Shown here: positions 1 to 10,033 of the stretch, one piece after another
Position numbering within the stretch: the first letter of the stretch is position 1
Layout: each line of letters opens with the position of its first letter
Assembly (NCBI RefSeq): GCF_900459175.1
Contig: NZ_UHFA01000002.1
Location: 1,674,001-1,738,000, forward strand
DNA from: Streptococcus downei MFe28
GTDB taxonomy: Bacteria > Bacillota > Bacilli > Lactobacillales > Streptococcaceae
Reading direction: 5' to 3'
Length of the DNA stretch: 64,000 bases
Notes under the pieces: model-generated
Database searches by the model: none
Seen by the model: the letters and a program-made list of their open reading frames with translations, nothing else
What the model was told of the DNA's origin: nothing
Made by a program: the position numbers and the translations under genes

Positions 1-1233
1 TTGCGCTTCTGCAGCTGCCTTATCCGCTACTGCCTTGTCGTAGGCTGCCTTGTCTTGCTCATACTGAGCTTGCGCAGTTTGGTACGCCGCTTGGGCCTGC
101 TCATAGGCGGCCTGTGCTGCAGCATTATCCGCTTGGATTTGCGTGTTTTGTGATTCTGCAGCTGCCTTATCCGCTACTGCCTTATCGTAGGCTGCCTTGT
201 CTTGCTCATACTGAGCTTGCGCAGTTTGGTACGCGGCTTGCGCTTGTTCATAAGCCGCTTGCGCTGCAGCGTTGTCGGCTTGGATTTGTGTGTTTTGCGC
301 TTCCGCAGCTGCCTTATCCGCTACTGCCTTATCGTAGGCTGCCTTATCTTGCTCATACTGAGCTTGCGCAGTTTGGTACGCCGCTTGGGCTTGTTCATAA
401 GCCGCTTGCGCTGCAGCGTTGTCGGCTTGGATTTGTGTGTTTGTTGCTATAGCATTTTCATGTGCTACTTTGACAGACTCATAAAATGACTTTGCAACTT
501 CATATTTAGTTTGCTCATCCTTATAAACTTGAAGAGCGGATTCATAAGCAGCCTTTGCTTCAGCGTTGCGAGCATCAGCTTGGGCTTTTTCAGCTACTGC
601 TGCCTCGTAAGCTGCTTTAGCAGTATCATATTGAGCTTTAGTCTTCTCATATTGAGCAAGATCAGCTTCATACGCTGCTTGCGCTTGTTCATAAGCCGCT
701 TGCGCTACAGCGTTCTCTGCTTGGATTTGAGTGTTTGTTGCTATTGCGGCTTCAGTTGCTTTTACAGCTGCTTCATATTCAGCTTGTTTTTGAGCATAGT
801 CAGCATCTGCGGCTTTTTGAGCCTCCGTTGCTGCTTTCACTTCTTGGACCTGAGCTTGATTGTCAGCTGCAGCTGCTTCTGTCGATGGTTGAAACTGAGG
901 TTCAGTCTCTTCCACCTGAACACCCGCTTGTTCAGCATTAGCCTTGGCATCTTCTAAAGCAGATGAAGTAACTTGACTAGTCACAGTTGTCGTATCATCT
1001 TCCCTTTCTACAGAGACTACGCTAGCTGTTTCCTGATCAGCAGTTGCCGAGCTCTCTCCTATGTTGTCTGTCGTACTGCTAGTTGGCTGGCTTGTACCAG
1101 ACGCGGAATTACCTGCTGTTTCATCAGCCAATACAGTAGGGCCATTAAGAGCAACAACAGCTGTCCCAAGTAAGACAGAAGCCGCACCCAAACTATACTT
1201 TCTAATAGAGAAGCGTTGTGAACGTTTTTCCAT
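1..1233 (-). CDS. YSIRK surface protein with alanine-rich repeats, GbpC/antigen I/II-like (3' end outside window)
   Basis: The frame is open from ATG at 1233 to the left edge, so only the N-terminal 411 residues are seen. It starts MEKRSQRFSIRKYS, a YSIRK-G/S signal peptide with likely cleavage after VLA near residue 36. A Thr/Ser-rich stretch follows, then coiled-coil Ala/Gln/Tyr-rich repeats typical of the A region of antigen I/II and GbpC-family proteins. The signal peptide and the next 100 residues closely match the neighbour starting at 5589 (KANAEQAG against KANANQAG), so the two look like tandem duplicates. A GGGGGA ribosome site lies 9 bases upstream. The binding domain and wall anchor are not visible. 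Role as a glucan or host adhesin is inferred from the neighbour. Confidence 0.85.
   Translation of the reverse strand, partial: MEKRSQRFSIRKYSLGAASVLLGTAVVALNGPTVLADETAGNSASGTSQPTSSTTDNIGESSATADQETASVVSVEREDDTTTVTSQVTSSALEDAKANAEQAGVQVEETEPQFQPSTEAAAADNQAQVQEVKAATEAQKAADADYAQKQAEYEAAVKATEAAIATNTQIQAENAVAQAAYEQAQAAYEADLAQYEKTKAQYDTAKAAYEAAVAEKAQADARNAEAKAAYESALQVYKDEQTKYEVAKSFYESVKVAHENAIATNTQIQADNAAAQAAYEQAQAAYQTAQAQYEQDKAAYDKAVADKAAAEAQNTQIQADNAAAQAAYEQAQAAYQTAQAQYEQDKAAYDKAVADKAAAESQNTQIQADNAAAQAAYEQAQAAYQTAQAQYEQDKAAYDKAVADKAAAEAQ
7..447 (-). repeat. Three 147-bp coding repeats (49 aa each)
   Basis: Units start at 7, 154 and 301 with an exact 147-bp period and are almost identical in DNA. 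Each encodes a 49-residue unit containing AAYEQAQAAYQTAQAQYEQD. More may lie beyond the window edge. The high identity suggests recent amplification by recombination or slippage. The period differs from the 56-aa unit in the neighbouring gene. Confidence 0.9.
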
Positions 1234-1303
1234 AATATATTCCCCCATATACTAGAAATGTTTTCTTCGTTTAAAGTTTTAGAAAATTAAACTTGCCTTA
1301 TCA

Positions 1304-1331
1304 ATTATAGCAGAAACTTTACCGAATACAA
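1304..1331 (-). promoter_or_regulatory. Predicted promoter of the truncated surface gene
   Basis: On the minus strand TTGTAT (1326-1331) and TATAAT (1304-1309) are separated by 16 bp. The -10 box lies about 70 bp upstream of the ATG at 1233. Confidence 0.6.
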
Positions 1332-1622
1332 GCAATTTTGTCCGCAAAAAACGGGCTGGAAAAGAAAGCGGTTTCTTAACAGATTATTAAAAACTATGAA
1401 CCAGTCCAAACCCTAATATTATCAGGCTTTCAAAGACCCTAAAAACCAAGTTAGCCTTAAACTGACTTAGGAAAATCTAATTTTTAAAAGTTTTTATCGA
1501 AATCTTTACAGTTATGTTAACGGCGATTCTGGCTAGATTTATAAGACAGATTCTGAAATCTGTCCACTTGGATAGTCTAAATAAAATTTCTTGACCTCCC
1601 GCAATAGGCTCCCTGAGAATTT

Positions 1623-1699
1623 TTCTAGAAGTTAGTTGTCTCCCTAATTGCTGTACACCATTTCTAGAAATTGGTTGTCTCCCTAATTCCTGAACGCCA
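1623..1699. repeat. Two 38-bp imperfect direct repeats, 39-bp period
   Basis: Both copies (1623-1660 and 1662-1699) begin TTCTAGAA and share TTGTCTCCCTAATT. They lie in the gap between the two surface genes, roughly 300 bp upstream of the predicted promoter of the downstream gene. They could be regulator sites or a local duplication. I do not recognise the motif. Confidence 0.6.
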
Positions 1700-1700
1700 A

Positions 1701-1726
1701 AAGAGGACCAGTCGACTGGTCCTCTT
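1701..1726. terminator. Perfect palindrome, probable terminator of the 1270-aa surface gene
   Basis: AAGAGGACCAGTC and its exact complement form a 26-bp palindrome 50 bp past the stop codon. On the minus strand it ends in TTTT, so a rho-independent terminator is likely, although the U tract is short. Confidence 0.6.
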
Positions 1727-1776
1727 GGGTCTATCTCAAAATATGGGGAAAGAAGAGATATCTAGGTTAGACTATC

Positions 1777-4700
1777 TTAGTCTTCTTGGCGTTTTTTCGC
1801 AGCCAACATTGTTGAAACAGCGAAGGCAACCATGCCTAGTCCGAAGACTGCCAAGCCATAGCCTTCTGCATCACCAGTTTGTGGCAAGCTTTCTTGCGCA
1901 ACTGGTGTTGCCTTGACTGGTTTTGGACTTTCATTCTTAACTGGTTTACTTGGTTCAACCGGTTTAGAAGGTTTATTTGGAACATTAGGAGTTGTTGGTG
2001 TTTCAGGTTTTGGTTCCTTGACACTTTCAACGACAATGTTCTTGTGCCATTTAACGTTTGGTTTGGTAGGTTCGTTTGGTTTGGTTGGTACCTTAGGCAC
2101 TTCTACTGTAATTGTCTTAGGTGGCACTGGAGCTGTTGGTGGCGTTGGTGCCTTAGGCTCAGTTGGTTTCTTAGGTACAACAATATTAATGGTTTTAGGT
2201 GGTGTTGGCGCTACCGGTGGCGTTGGTTGTTTGGGCTCAGTGGGTTTATCTGGGATTTCAACCGTTGTCATCTTAGGCGGCTCTGGCGCTACCGGTGGCG
2301 TTGGTTGTTTGGGCTCAGTGGGTTTATCTGGGATTTCAACCGTTGTCATCTTAGGCGGCTCTGGCGCTACCGGTGGCGTTGGTTGTTTGGGCTCAGTGGG
2401 TTTATCTGGGATTTCAACCGTTGTCATCTTAGGCGGCTCTGGCGCTACCGGTGGCGTTGGTTGTTTGGGCTCAGTGGGTTTATCTGGGATTTCAACCGTT
2501 GTCATCTTAGGCGGCTCTGGCGCTACCGGAGGTGTTGGTTGTTTGGGCTCAGTGGGTTTATCTGGAACTTCAACAACAATTTTAGTTGGCGGCGTTGGTG
2601 GTGTTGGAGCTGTCGGTTGTTTGGGCTCTTCTCCCGGTTTCTTAGGATAGCCAACAGTGGAGTTGATCGCAAACCAGTAGATAGTTGGAGCTCCAACGGC
2701 ATTAGCACCCTTAGCGGTGAAGACCAAATGACCATTAGTCATCTGCATACCGGCACCACCGTAATAGAGGTAAGGTGATTCTTCATCATCCCAACCACGT
2801 AGGTTAGGAGTTGACTCACCGTTGAAGACAGCACCGTGTTCAATGTATTGGTTGTCAGCGTTTGAAGTTGCTTCATGCGTATTGGCATCGTAGCTAACGC
2901 TGGAGTTTGGAATAGCAATGTAGCGGTTGTCGCCGATATTAACAAACTCTTGGTGTTCCACATTTTGGAATTTCTTCTTCGGTGTGAAGGTAATCATGCC
3001 TGTTTCAGCATCAACGGTGTAGCTACCGATAACATCATCCTTTTGAACACCATTATCATCGTAACCATAGTCTTGGTTACCGATTGAGTGAGCATTGGCA
3101 CTACCAGAAGCATTAACGGTTTTATCGTCAGTTGTTGCTTCCCCAGTAAGGTTTTCAACTTGACTGCCGTCAACAGCATAGCTTTGAGTAACAATCTTGA
3201 GAGGGTTGTCAGCTGAAATATTAACCGTCTTACCACCGAAGTCAGCATAACCAGACTTGGTTTGTACTTCACCGTTTTGGATGTCTGGGTGACTGCCATC
3301 AGCATAAGGATTCCAGGTACCACGAACGACATTACCCTCAGTATCGCGGGCTTCAACTGTCAAGGCACGTGGGGTATCTTCACTTGATACGTAAGCCGCA
3401 CCAGTCCAGTGGTTAAGGGAGTTGAGGGCCACAATAGCCTTACGTTGGGTCAGGTCATATTTTTGGCCATTCTTATCGTAGAATTCAACATCAACGGAAA
3501 CCTTAACGGTCTTGTTTTCGTCGTCAGTCGACGCACCAACTGTCAAAGTAACAGTTGGGTCATTGCTAACCTTAGCAATACCCTTTTGGTTGTAAGATGG
3601 CAATTCATCAATGGTATAACGGTAGATAACACGAGTGATATCTTGTGGAACACCTTCGACAATCATCTTAGATTCGGTCAAACCATCATAGGTAACGGTA
3701 AACTTATCACCTTGTTTAACTTCCAACCATTCGTTATCCTTGTTGCCATAAGGGCTTTCAGAAACGACATCGCCTTCTTTAATTTCATTAGAGCGATATT
3801 GGTTAACGGCACTGGTCCCGATACGCTGTTGCGCTTCAGGAGTCAGATAAGAATTGATGCCTTCGATGGTGTGAGTCGCATTTTTTTCACGTTCAAAGAC
3901 CAACTCCTGAGTTGCCTGAGCTTCTGTAAGATTGTGGTCAGCCAGAAATTTGTCGTAAGCATCCTTAGCGTTTTGCCATTGTTCGTGCTTAGTGTTGTAC
4001 TCAGCCAATTTGCGTTCATATTCTGCACGCGCTTGGTTGTAAGCTTCTTTTTCTTGGTTGTACTTAGCTTCATTTTCAGCATTGGTTTTATCCGCTGCCT
4101 CTTTTTCAGCCTGTTTGTTATCATGCTCAGTCTTAGCCTTTTCATAGGCAGCCTTGTCAACTTCGTACTTAGCCAAGTCTTTGTCGTATTGAGCCTTGGC
4201 AGCATCGTAAGCGGCCTTTTCTTGGTTGTACTTGGCTTGAGCTTCCTTGTTGGCCTTGTCAGCGGCTGCTTTTTCAGCTAGCTTGCTGTCATAGTTAGAC
4301 TTGTCAGCTTCGTATTTGGCTTTTTCTTCCTTGTACTTAGCCAAGTCTTGGTCATATTTTGCCTTAGCGGCATCATAAGCGGCCTTTTCTTGGTCGTACT
4401 TGGCTTGCGCTTCTTGGTTAGCCTTTTCAGCAGCTGCTTTTTCTTCTAACTTCTTGTCGTAGTTAGACTTGTCAGCTTCATATTTGGCCTTGTCTTCATT
4501 GTACTTAGCCAAGTCTTGGTCGTATTGCGCCTTAGCGGCATCATAAGCAGCCTTTTCTTGGTTGTACTTGTCTTGAGCTTCCTTATTGGCCCTGTCCGCT
4601 GCCTCTTTTTCAGCTTTCTTACTGTCGTAAGTTGCTTTTTCAGCATCATACTTAGCCTTATCTGCCTTGTATTGTTCCAAAGCCTTGTCGTAGTCAGCCT

Positions 4701-5589
4701 TAGCCTTGTTGTAGTCAGCCATTTGTGCTTGGTACTGAGCTTTAGCTTCAGCATTTTGCTTATCGGCTGCTGCTTTTTCAGCTACTTTACTGTCGTAGTT
4801 AGCCTTATCAGCATCGTATTTTTTCTTATCTTCATTGTATTGAGCAAGGGCAGCATCATAGTCTGCTTTGGCAGCATTGTAGGTTGCCATTTCTTGTTTA
4901 TACTTGAGTTTAGCAGCGGCATTCGCCTTGTCTGCTGCCTCTTTCTCAGCCAGGCTAGTTTCGTACTGAACCTTTTGTTGGTCGTAAGTTGCTTTAGCAA
5001 CATTGTACTTAGCCAATGCCTGATCGTATTCAGCCTTGTCTTGGTTGTACTGAATCATAGCCGCATCGTAGGCCCCCTTAGCTGCCGCATTTTGCTTATC
5101 AGCTTCAGCCTTGTCTGCTACAGCCTTATCATAGGCAGCCTTGTCTTGATTGTACTGGGCTTGAGCCTTTTCATAATCAGATTGTTGCGCCTTGTAGTTA
5201 TCAACGGTCTTGTTGATTTCTTGGGCTTGGGCCTTGTTGTCTTCATCAGCTGCTTGGACAGAAGGCTGGGTCTTAGTTTCATCTGCTGATGATTCAAGTC
5301 CAGCTTGATTTGCATTAGCCTTTGCTGTTTCTAATTCAGGTGAGGTTACTTCTTTAGTTGTTGTAGTGGTATCACCCTCAGTCTTTTGGTCAATCACCTT
5401 GGTTTGTGGACCATTTTGACTGGCTGCTACTTCACTGGCAGCATTGCCAGAATCAGCAGCTGATTGGTTGGTTTGTTCGTCAGCAAGAACTGTAGACGAT
5501 GACAAAGCAAAGGCTGCAGTTCCCAGCAAAACGGATGCCGCTCCATAGCTGTATTTGCGGATGGAGAAGCGCTGAGATCTTTTTTCCAT
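1777..5589 (-). CDS. LPxTG-anchored GbpC/dextran-binding-lectin-like surface protein
   Basis: A 1270-aa protein. Order of parts: YSIRK signal (1-36), Thr-rich linker, seven 56-aa coiled-coil repeats (about 163-554), a globular region (about 560-975) that I read as the GbpC/Spa lectin-like domain, five 26-aa proline-rich repeats, then LPQTG at 1235-1239 followed by a hydrophobic segment and KKRQED. This is an antigen I/II layout lacking the C-terminal C1-C3 domains, as in GbpC and the Dbl lectins of sobrinus-type streptococci, which bind glucan. The start at 5589 matches the paralogue's MEKRSQRF and has GGGAGGA about 10 bases upstream. In-frame starts at 5607 and 5598 lie before or on that site. 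Sortase A anchoring is expected. The ligand is inferred. Confidence 0.85.
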   Translation of the reverse strand: MEKRSQRFSIRKYSYGAASVLLGTAAFALSSSTVLADEQTNQSAADSGNAASEVAASQNGPQTKVIDQKTEGDTTTTTKEVTSPELETAKANANQAGLESSADETKTQPSVQAADEDNKAQAQEINKTVDNYKAQQSDYEKAQAQYNQDKAAYDKAVADKAEADKQNAAAKGAYDAAMIQYNQDKAEYDQALAKYNVAKATYDQQKVQYETSLAEKEAADKANAAAKLKYKQEMATYNAAKADYDAALAQYNEDKKKYDADKANYDSKVAEKAAADKQNAEAKAQYQAQMADYNKAKADYDKALEQYKADKAKYDAEKATYDSKKAEKEAADRANKEAQDKYNQEKAAYDAAKAQYDQDLAKYNEDKAKYEADKSNYDKKLEEKAAAEKANQEAQAKYDQEKAAYDAAKAKYDQDLAKYKEEKAKYEADKSNYDSKLAEKAAADKANKEAQAKYNQEKAAYDAAKAQYDKDLAKYEVDKAAYEKAKTEHDNKQAEKEAADKTNAENEAKYNQEKEAYNQARAEYERKLAEYNTKHEQWQNAKDAYDKFLADHNLTEAQATQELVFEREKNATHTIEGINSYLTPEAQQRIGTSAVNQYRSNEIKEGDVVSESPYGNKDNEWLEVKQGDKFTVTYDGLTESKMIVEGVPQDITRVIYRYTIDELPSYNQKGIAKVSNDPTVTLTVGASTDDENKTVKVSVDVEFYDKNGQKYDLTQRKAIVALNSLNHWTGAAYVSSEDTPRALTVEARDTEGNVVRGTWNPYADGSHPDIQNGEVQTKSGYADFGGKTVNISADNPLKIVTQSYAVDGSQVENLTGEATTDDKTVNASGSANAHSIGNQDYGYDDNGVQKDDVIGSYTVDAETGMITFTPKKKFQNVEHQEFVNIGDNRYIAIPNSSVSYDANTHEATSNADNQYIEHGAVFNGESTPNLRGWDDEESPYLYYGGAGMQMTNGHLVFTAKGANAVGAPTIYWFAINSTVGYPKKPGEEPKQPTAPTPPTPPTKIVVEVPDKPTEPKQPTPPVAPEPPKMTTVEIPDKPTEPKQPTPPVAPEPPKMTTVEIPDKPTEPKQPTPPVAPEPPKMTTVEIPDKPTEPKQPTPPVAPEPPKMTTVEIPDKPTEPKQPTPPVAPTPPKTINIVVPKKPTEPKAPTPPTAPVPPKTITVEVPKVPTKPNEPTKPNVKWHKNIVVESVKEPKPETPTTPNVPNKPSKPVEPSKPVKNESPKPVKATPVAQESLPQTGDAEGYGLAVFGLGMVAFAVSTMLAAKKRQED
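2211..2600 (-). repeat. Five 78-bp proline-rich repeats
   Basis: Units start at 2211, 2289, 2367, 2445 and 2523. Each encodes 26 residues containing PDKPTEPKQPTPPVAPEPP. The first four are nearly identical in DNA. They form the wall-spanning or stalk P region just before the anchor, and more diverged copies lie on both sides. Confidence 0.9.
3928..5103 (-). repeat. Seven 168-bp coiled-coil repeats (56 aa each)
   Basis: Each unit starts near A(D/E)(K/R)xN and carries evenly spaced Tyr residues in KAxYDxAxAxY patterns, predicting a long alpha-helical stalk. Divergence between units is higher than in the 49-aa repeats of the neighbouring gene. Confidence 0.8.
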
Positions 5590-5647
5590 GTTAATCATTC
5601 CTCCCAAAGAATTTGTATCTCAAGTATTTAATTTATTGAAACCATTA

Positions 5648-5689
5648 AATACTAATTAGTATTATAACAAAAAAATTACAAATAGCCAA
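5648..5689 (-). promoter_or_regulatory. Promoter of the surface gene with palindromic operator candidate
   Basis: TTGGCT (5684-5689) and TATAAT (5661-5666) are 17 bp apart on the minus strand. A perfect 16-bp palindrome, AATACTAATTAGTATT (5648-5663), overlaps the -10 and the likely transcription start, a good place for a repressor. The regulator is unknown. Confidence 0.65.
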
Positions 5690-5897
5690 ATTATTTTGTT
5701 CTCCAAATTATTTTTTTGAAAACTTTATGTTAGCAAAAGACCTGATATAAAGGGATTCCTGAGAATTTTTTAACTTAAAAATTTCTTTTTTAAAATCAGC
5801 AAATCCCCACTTTTTTGTCTGTTTTCTGAATACTTTCATCTAATTTTCAACTTCATTAAGCCTGTTTTGTGTCAAAGCGGAGAATGAAGGAAAAAAG

Positions 5898-5953
5898 AAA
5901 AAGCCCTGGGGCTAAATTCTAGACTTCTCGAGAACTAGATCCTGAGACTTTTT
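5898..5953 (-). terminator. Compound hairpin after pheT
   Basis: Just past the pheT stop, AAAAAG pairs with CTTTTT around a TCTAG/CTAGA stem with TTC/GAA inside. On the minus strand it ends CTTTTTCTTTTTT. It is the probable terminator of the pheST unit. Confidence 0.6.
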
Positions 5954-5966
5954 CGTTAAGTTGTGC

Positions 5967-8372
5967 TTACCGCACTTCTGCTGCGACTTTTTCGGTCAGA
6001 GACTTGGTAATCTTTTCCATATACTTGGCGACTTCTTCATCGGTTAGATTGTCATTTGAATTTTGGAAGGTCAGGCTGTAGGCCATGGACTTCTTACCAT
6101 GCTCAATATTGTGCCCAGCGTAAACGTCAAAGAGTTTAGTGTCCGTCAAGCGCTTAACACCGGCAGCTTGGATGGCATCAAGAATGGCCTGGTGGCTAAC
6201 AGTTTGGCCAACCAGGAGGGCGATGTCACGAGAAACACTTGGGAACTTGGTAATTTCTACAAAGGCTGAGACTGGTTGCAACTTAGCCTGAAGGGCCGTC
6301 AAATTAATTTGGGCTACATAGGTTTCTGGAATACCATAGTCCTTGGCTACCTCAGGGTGAACTTGGCCCAAGAAGCCGATGGTTTGACCATCTAAGACCA
6401 GACTAGCTGTCCTACCAGGGTGCATGGCTGCCATGGATTTATCAGGAACAAAATCAGGCCTTACATCCAACTTATCAAAGAGAGCTTCCAGGATTCCCTT
6501 AAGATGGAAGAAATCAACGGCTACTGCTTTGGTTTGGAAATCCTTATCGCTGACAAGACCTGTCATAGCTAGGGCCAGGGTGTCAAGTTCAGTTGGCAGG
6601 TCTTCTTTAGGGTTACCCTTTTGTTCAAAGACCTTACCGATTTCGTAGATGGCCACATCCTTGTTCTTACGGGCCACATTGTAGGCAATGGTATCCAGCA
6701 TTCCAGCCACGACGTTTTGCCTTAGGGCAGAGCGTTCAATGGACATAGGCCACATGAGTTCGGTCACATTGGTCGGATTTTGGGTGAATTGAACAGCTTT
6801 TTCTGGTGTGGTCAAGGCGTAGGAAATAATTTCAGACAGTCCTGCTCCTTCGGCTAGGGTCCGTACTTTACGGCGCAGTTTTTGGCTGGCAGTCAATTCA
6901 CCAGCTGTCCCAGTCGCCTCAGGTAGGGTCGTTGGTAAATTATCATAACCATAAATGCGGGCAATTTCTTCCACCAAGTCAGCTTGAATACTAATATCCC
7001 AGCGACGACGAGGAACAGTAACGGTAAAATGATCAGCATCCCCAGTCAGAGAGAAATCTAGGCTAGCAAAGACATCCTGAATGTCTGCCATGGTCAGGTC
7101 GGTACCCAGACGGACATTCACATAGTCCAGACTGCTTGAAACTTGGACGGGCTCTGTTGGCAGACTACCGGCTTCTACGCGTCCGGCTAGGACTTGACCT
7201 CCGGCTAATTCTTCTAGCATAGCTGCCGCAAAGTCTAGGGCCTGACCAACTGTATCGTAGTTAACGCCCTTTTCAAAGCGAGAGGAACTTTCAGAACGCA
7301 AATTGAGGCGTGAGCTGGTCTTGCGAATGGATTGATCATCAAAGACAGCAGCCTCCAAAACAACGGTCTTGCTGTTGGCATCAATTTCTGTAGACTGACC
7401 GCCCATGACACCAGCTAGGGCTACCGCTTGGTCGGATACGCTGATTACCAAGTCATCAGTCTGAAGTTGGCGTTCCTCCCCATCTAGAGTGACCAATTTT
7501 TCATTGGCCCTCGCTTGACGGGCAAGGATGGTCTTGTCAGCAAACTTAGCATAGTCAAAGGCATGCATGGGTTGGCCGAAGTAGAGAAGGACATAATTTG
7601 TCACATCGACCACATTGTTGATAGGGCGAATGCCGGCATTCATGAGCAGGTTTTGCAACCATTGAGGACTTGGGGCAACGGTCACATTTTCGACCAGCCG
7701 AGCCTTATAGGTCAGAGCCTTATCGGATTCGATAGCGACGGCCAATTTGTCACTGGCCTGACGATCAATCTCATGGACCTGCTTTTCAGGTAGGTGAACG
7801 GTCTTGCCATAGATAGCTGCTACTTCATAGGCAACCCCTCGCATAGAGAGGGCGTCGGCCCGATTGGGGGTAATTGCTAGCTCGACAATTTCATCATCCA
7901 AATCCAAGTAGGGGAATACAGATTGACCTGGCACAGCATCCTCTGGTAGTATTTGAATACCATCTGAGAATTCCTTGGGAACAACGGATTCAGAAATCCC
8001 TAGCTCTTGCAGGGAGCAAATCATCCCTAGAGATTCCAAGCCACGGATTTTACCCTTTTTAATCTTGTAGTTATCAGCAATTCTAGCTCCTGGCAGGGCC
8101 ACCATCACCTTGATCCCTGCCTTAATATTAGGGGCTCCACAGACGATTTGTCGAGGCTCTTCATCTCCCGTGTCCACTTGACAGAGGTGGAGGTGGGTTT
8201 CAGGGACATCTTGGCAAGTCAGAACTTCCCCGACAACAATTTTTGACAGGCCTTGGGCTGGACTTTCTACCCCTTCAACTTCAATCCCTGTCGTTGACAT
8301 TTTTTCAGCCAGCTCGGCCGTGGTTACGTCCACGTCAACCAGCTCTTTTAACCATTTATATGATACAAGCAT
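5967..8372 (-). CDS. pheT: Phenylalanine--tRNA ligase beta subunit
   Basis: An 801-aa bacterial-type PheT, the normal length. It pairs with PheS as an alpha2-beta2 enzyme that charges tRNA-Phe. Visible parts: N-terminal tRNA-binding (EMAP/OB) domain at about 40-150, B3/4 editing domain with FEKGVN near 370, B5 domain, and a C-terminal ferredoxin-fold anticodon-binding domain ending TEKVAAEVR. It is last in the pheS-GNAT-pheT cluster, whose leader carries a Phe T-box, so it should be co-induced when uncharged tRNA-Phe accumulates. Confidence 0.97.
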   Translation of the reverse strand: MLVSYKWLKELVDVDVTTAELAEKMSTTGIEVEGVESPAQGLSKIVVGEVLTCQDVPETHLHLCQVDTGDEEPRQIVCGAPNIKAGIKVMVALPGARIADNYKIKKGKIRGLESLGMICSLQELGISESVVPKEFSDGIQILPEDAVPGQSVFPYLDLDDEIVELAITPNRADALSMRGVAYEVAAIYGKTVHLPEKQVHEIDRQASDKLAVAIESDKALTYKARLVENVTVAPSPQWLQNLLMNAGIRPINNVVDVTNYVLLYFGQPMHAFDYAKFADKTILARQARANEKLVTLDGEERQLQTDDLVISVSDQAVALAGVMGGQSTEIDANSKTVVLEAAVFDDQSIRKTSSRLNLRSESSSRFEKGVNYDTVGQALDFAAAMLEELAGGQVLAGRVEAGSLPTEPVQVSSSLDYVNVRLGTDLTMADIQDVFASLDFSLTGDADHFTVTVPRRRWDISIQADLVEEIARIYGYDNLPTTLPEATGTAGELTASQKLRRKVRTLAEGAGLSEIISYALTTPEKAVQFTQNPTNVTELMWPMSIERSALRQNVVAGMLDTIAYNVARKNKDVAIYEIGKVFEQKGNPKEDLPTELDTLALAMTGLVSDKDFQTKAVAVDFFHLKGILEALFDKLDVRPDFVPDKSMAAMHPGRTASLVLDGQTIGFLGQVHPEVAKDYGIPETYVAQINLTALQAKLQPVSAFVEITKFPSVSRDIALLVGQTVSHQAILDAIQAAGVKRLTDTKLFDVYAGHNIEHGKKSMAYSLTFQNSNDNLTDEEVAKYMEKITKSLTEKVAAEVR

Positions 8373-8442
8373 AATTTTCTAGCACTTGGAAAGCAAAACT
8401 TCTGATGCTTCCTTACTGTGCTTTCCTTCCTATCTAATTGTC

Positions 8443-8964
8443 TTATTTCAATTTCTTTTTGAGGAGCCAATCCACATCAACCTTATCCTGAGAAACCCGA
8501 AAGGCGTGTTGGCTGAATTTTTCAAAGCCATACTTAGCATAAAACTTTTGAGCCTTGAAATTCTTTTCCCAGACTCCTAGCCAGGCCCAGCTAGCACCAG
8601 ACTCGTGCGCCAGTTGCAAAGCATATTCAAAGAGGGCTCTTCCAATTCCTTGCCCTTGGAATTCCTGAAGAACGTAGAGTCTCTGGATTTCATAGGCCAA
8701 ATCCAATTCTTTTTCGATTTGGGCAGCTCCCCAATTAGTCTTGAGAAAACCAGCAGGTCTCCCATTGACCTCTGCTAATATATGCAGGGATTCGGGATTG
8801 GCCAGCTCTTGACCCAAAACCTCTAATGAATAGGTTTTGTCAAAATAGTCGGCCAGTTGCTGGGGACTATTGTCGTGGGCGAAGGTCTGCTCAAAGGTCC
8901 TAATGGCTAGATCTCGCAAGACTGGCAAATCGGCCTCTTGAATTTTTCTAAGCTTGAGCGTCAT
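8443..8964 (-). CDS. GNAT family N-acetyltransferase
   Basis: A 173-aa single-domain acetyltransferase. The acetyl-CoA P-loop motif QGQGIGRALF sits near residue 100, preceded by IQRLYVL, and FYAKYGFEK is the usual C-terminal GNAT strand. It lies between pheS (25 bp upstream) and pheT (70 bp downstream) in the same direction, so it is very likely co-transcribed from the T-box promoter. The same insertion is seen in other streptococci. Substrate unknown; it resembles PaiA-like and other small-molecule or protein acetylases. Confidence 0.88.
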   Translation of the reverse strand: MTLKLRKIQEADLPVLRDLAIRTFEQTFAHDNSPQQLADYFDKTYSLEVLGQELANPESLHILAEVNGRPAGFLKTNWGAAQIEKELDLAYEIQRLYVLQEFQGQGIGRALFEYALQLAHESGASWAWLGVWEKNFKAQKFYAKYGFEKFSQHAFRVSQDKVDVDWLLKKKLK

Positions 8965-8989
8965 GATAAGCTAAGCTCCTTAGTTTCCT

Positions 8990-10033
8990 TTATTTGAATT
9001 GGGCAGAAAAGCGAACGTCCCCTTGGTAGAAGCCACGGATATCATTGATACCGTAACGTAACATGGCAATCCGCTCTTGACCGAGGCCAAAGGCAAAACC
9101 AGAGTATTTCTCAGCGTCCACACCAGACATTTCTAGAACGCTTGGGTGAACCATGCCGGCACCGAGGATTTCAATCCAGCCCGTCTTCTTACAAACGTTA
9201 CAGCCTTCACCGCCACACTTAAAACAAGAAACGTCAACTTCGACCGATGGTTCCGTAAATGGGAAGTAGGATGGCCGTAAGCGAATCTTACGGTCGGCCC
9301 CGAACATCTTCTGGCTAATCATTTGCAGGGTTCCCTTGAGGTCACCCATGGAAATATTTTCTCCGACAACCAGCCCTTCAATCTGATGGAATTGATGGGA
9401 ATGGGTGGCATCATCGGTATCGCGACGGAAGACCCGTCCTGGAGAAATCATCTTGAGAGGTCCCTTAGAAAAATCGTGTTGGTCCAAGGTTCTTGCTTGG
9501 ACGGGACTAGTGTGGGTTCTAAGTAGGATTTCATCAGTAATATAGAAGGTGTCCTGCATATCTCTAGCTGGGTGATTTTTAGGCAAATTCATCCGCTCGA
9601 AATTATAATAGTCACTTTCCACTTCATAGCCATCGACAACTTGGAAGCCCATGCCCAGGAAAATATCCTCGATTTCTTCTGAGGTTTGGCTGAGAATATG
9701 GCGGTTACCCAACTTAATTTGACGGCCTGGCAGGGTGACATCGAGACTTTCTGATTCCAGCTGTGCCTGAATCTTGGCAGCCTCAACAATCTTGGCCTGC
9801 TCTTCGAAGTCCTTGGTCAGGATATCGCGAACTTCATTGACCTGCTTACCAATCACAGGTCGCATTTCCTTGGACAGGTCCTTAAGGCCCTTGAGGAGCT
9901 CAGTCAAAGAGCCCTTCTTACCCAGGACAGCAACCCGCAAGTCCTGTAATTCCTTGCTGTGGTCACCCGTCATTTCCTTCAATTTAGCCTGAGTTGAAGC
10001 CTTCAACTCTTCTAATTGCTTCTGTAAATCCAT
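8990..10033 (-). CDS. pheS: Phenylalanine--tRNA ligase alpha subunit
   Basis: A 347-aa PheS of usual length. The N-terminal coiled coil (1-90) contacts tRNA. The class II catalytic core contains motif 2 ([21 protein letters not shown]) and motif 3 ([17 protein letters not shown]). It carries a CxxC..CxxC-like zinc-knuckle segment, [12 protein letters not shown], near 275. It is the first gene after the T-box leader, but the leader and the gene are separated by about 540 bp containing an inserted 401-bp hairpin-array repeat. Confidence 0.97.
   Translation of the reverse strand: MDLQKQLEELKASTQAKLKEMTGDHSKELQDLRVAVLGKKGSLTELLKGLKDLSKEMRPVIGKQVNEVRDILTKDFEEQAKIVEAAKIQAQLESESLDVTLPGRQIKLGNRHILSQTSEEIEDIFLGMGFQVVDGYEVESDYYNFERMNLPKNHPARDMQDTFYITDEILLRTHTSPVQARTLDQHDFSKGPLKMISPGRVFRRDTDDATHSHQFHQIEGLVVGENISMGDLKGTLQMISQKMFGADRKIRLRPSYFPFTEPSVEVDVSCFKCGGEGCNVCKKTGWIEILGAGMVHPSVLEMSGVDAEKYSGFAFGLGQERIAMLRYGINDIRGFYQGDVRFSAQFK

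Noticed and set aside
2211..2600. Regular 78-bp direct repeats as a possible CRISPR array
   Set aside because: Units are head-to-tail with no unique spacers and encode an uninterrupted proline-rich stretch.
1913..2650. Long glycine-rich open frame on the plus strand (and a 299-aa neighbour frame)
   Set aside because: It is the mirror of the 78-bp proline repeats of the surface gene. It has no ribosome site and its repeats follow the minus-strand coding period.
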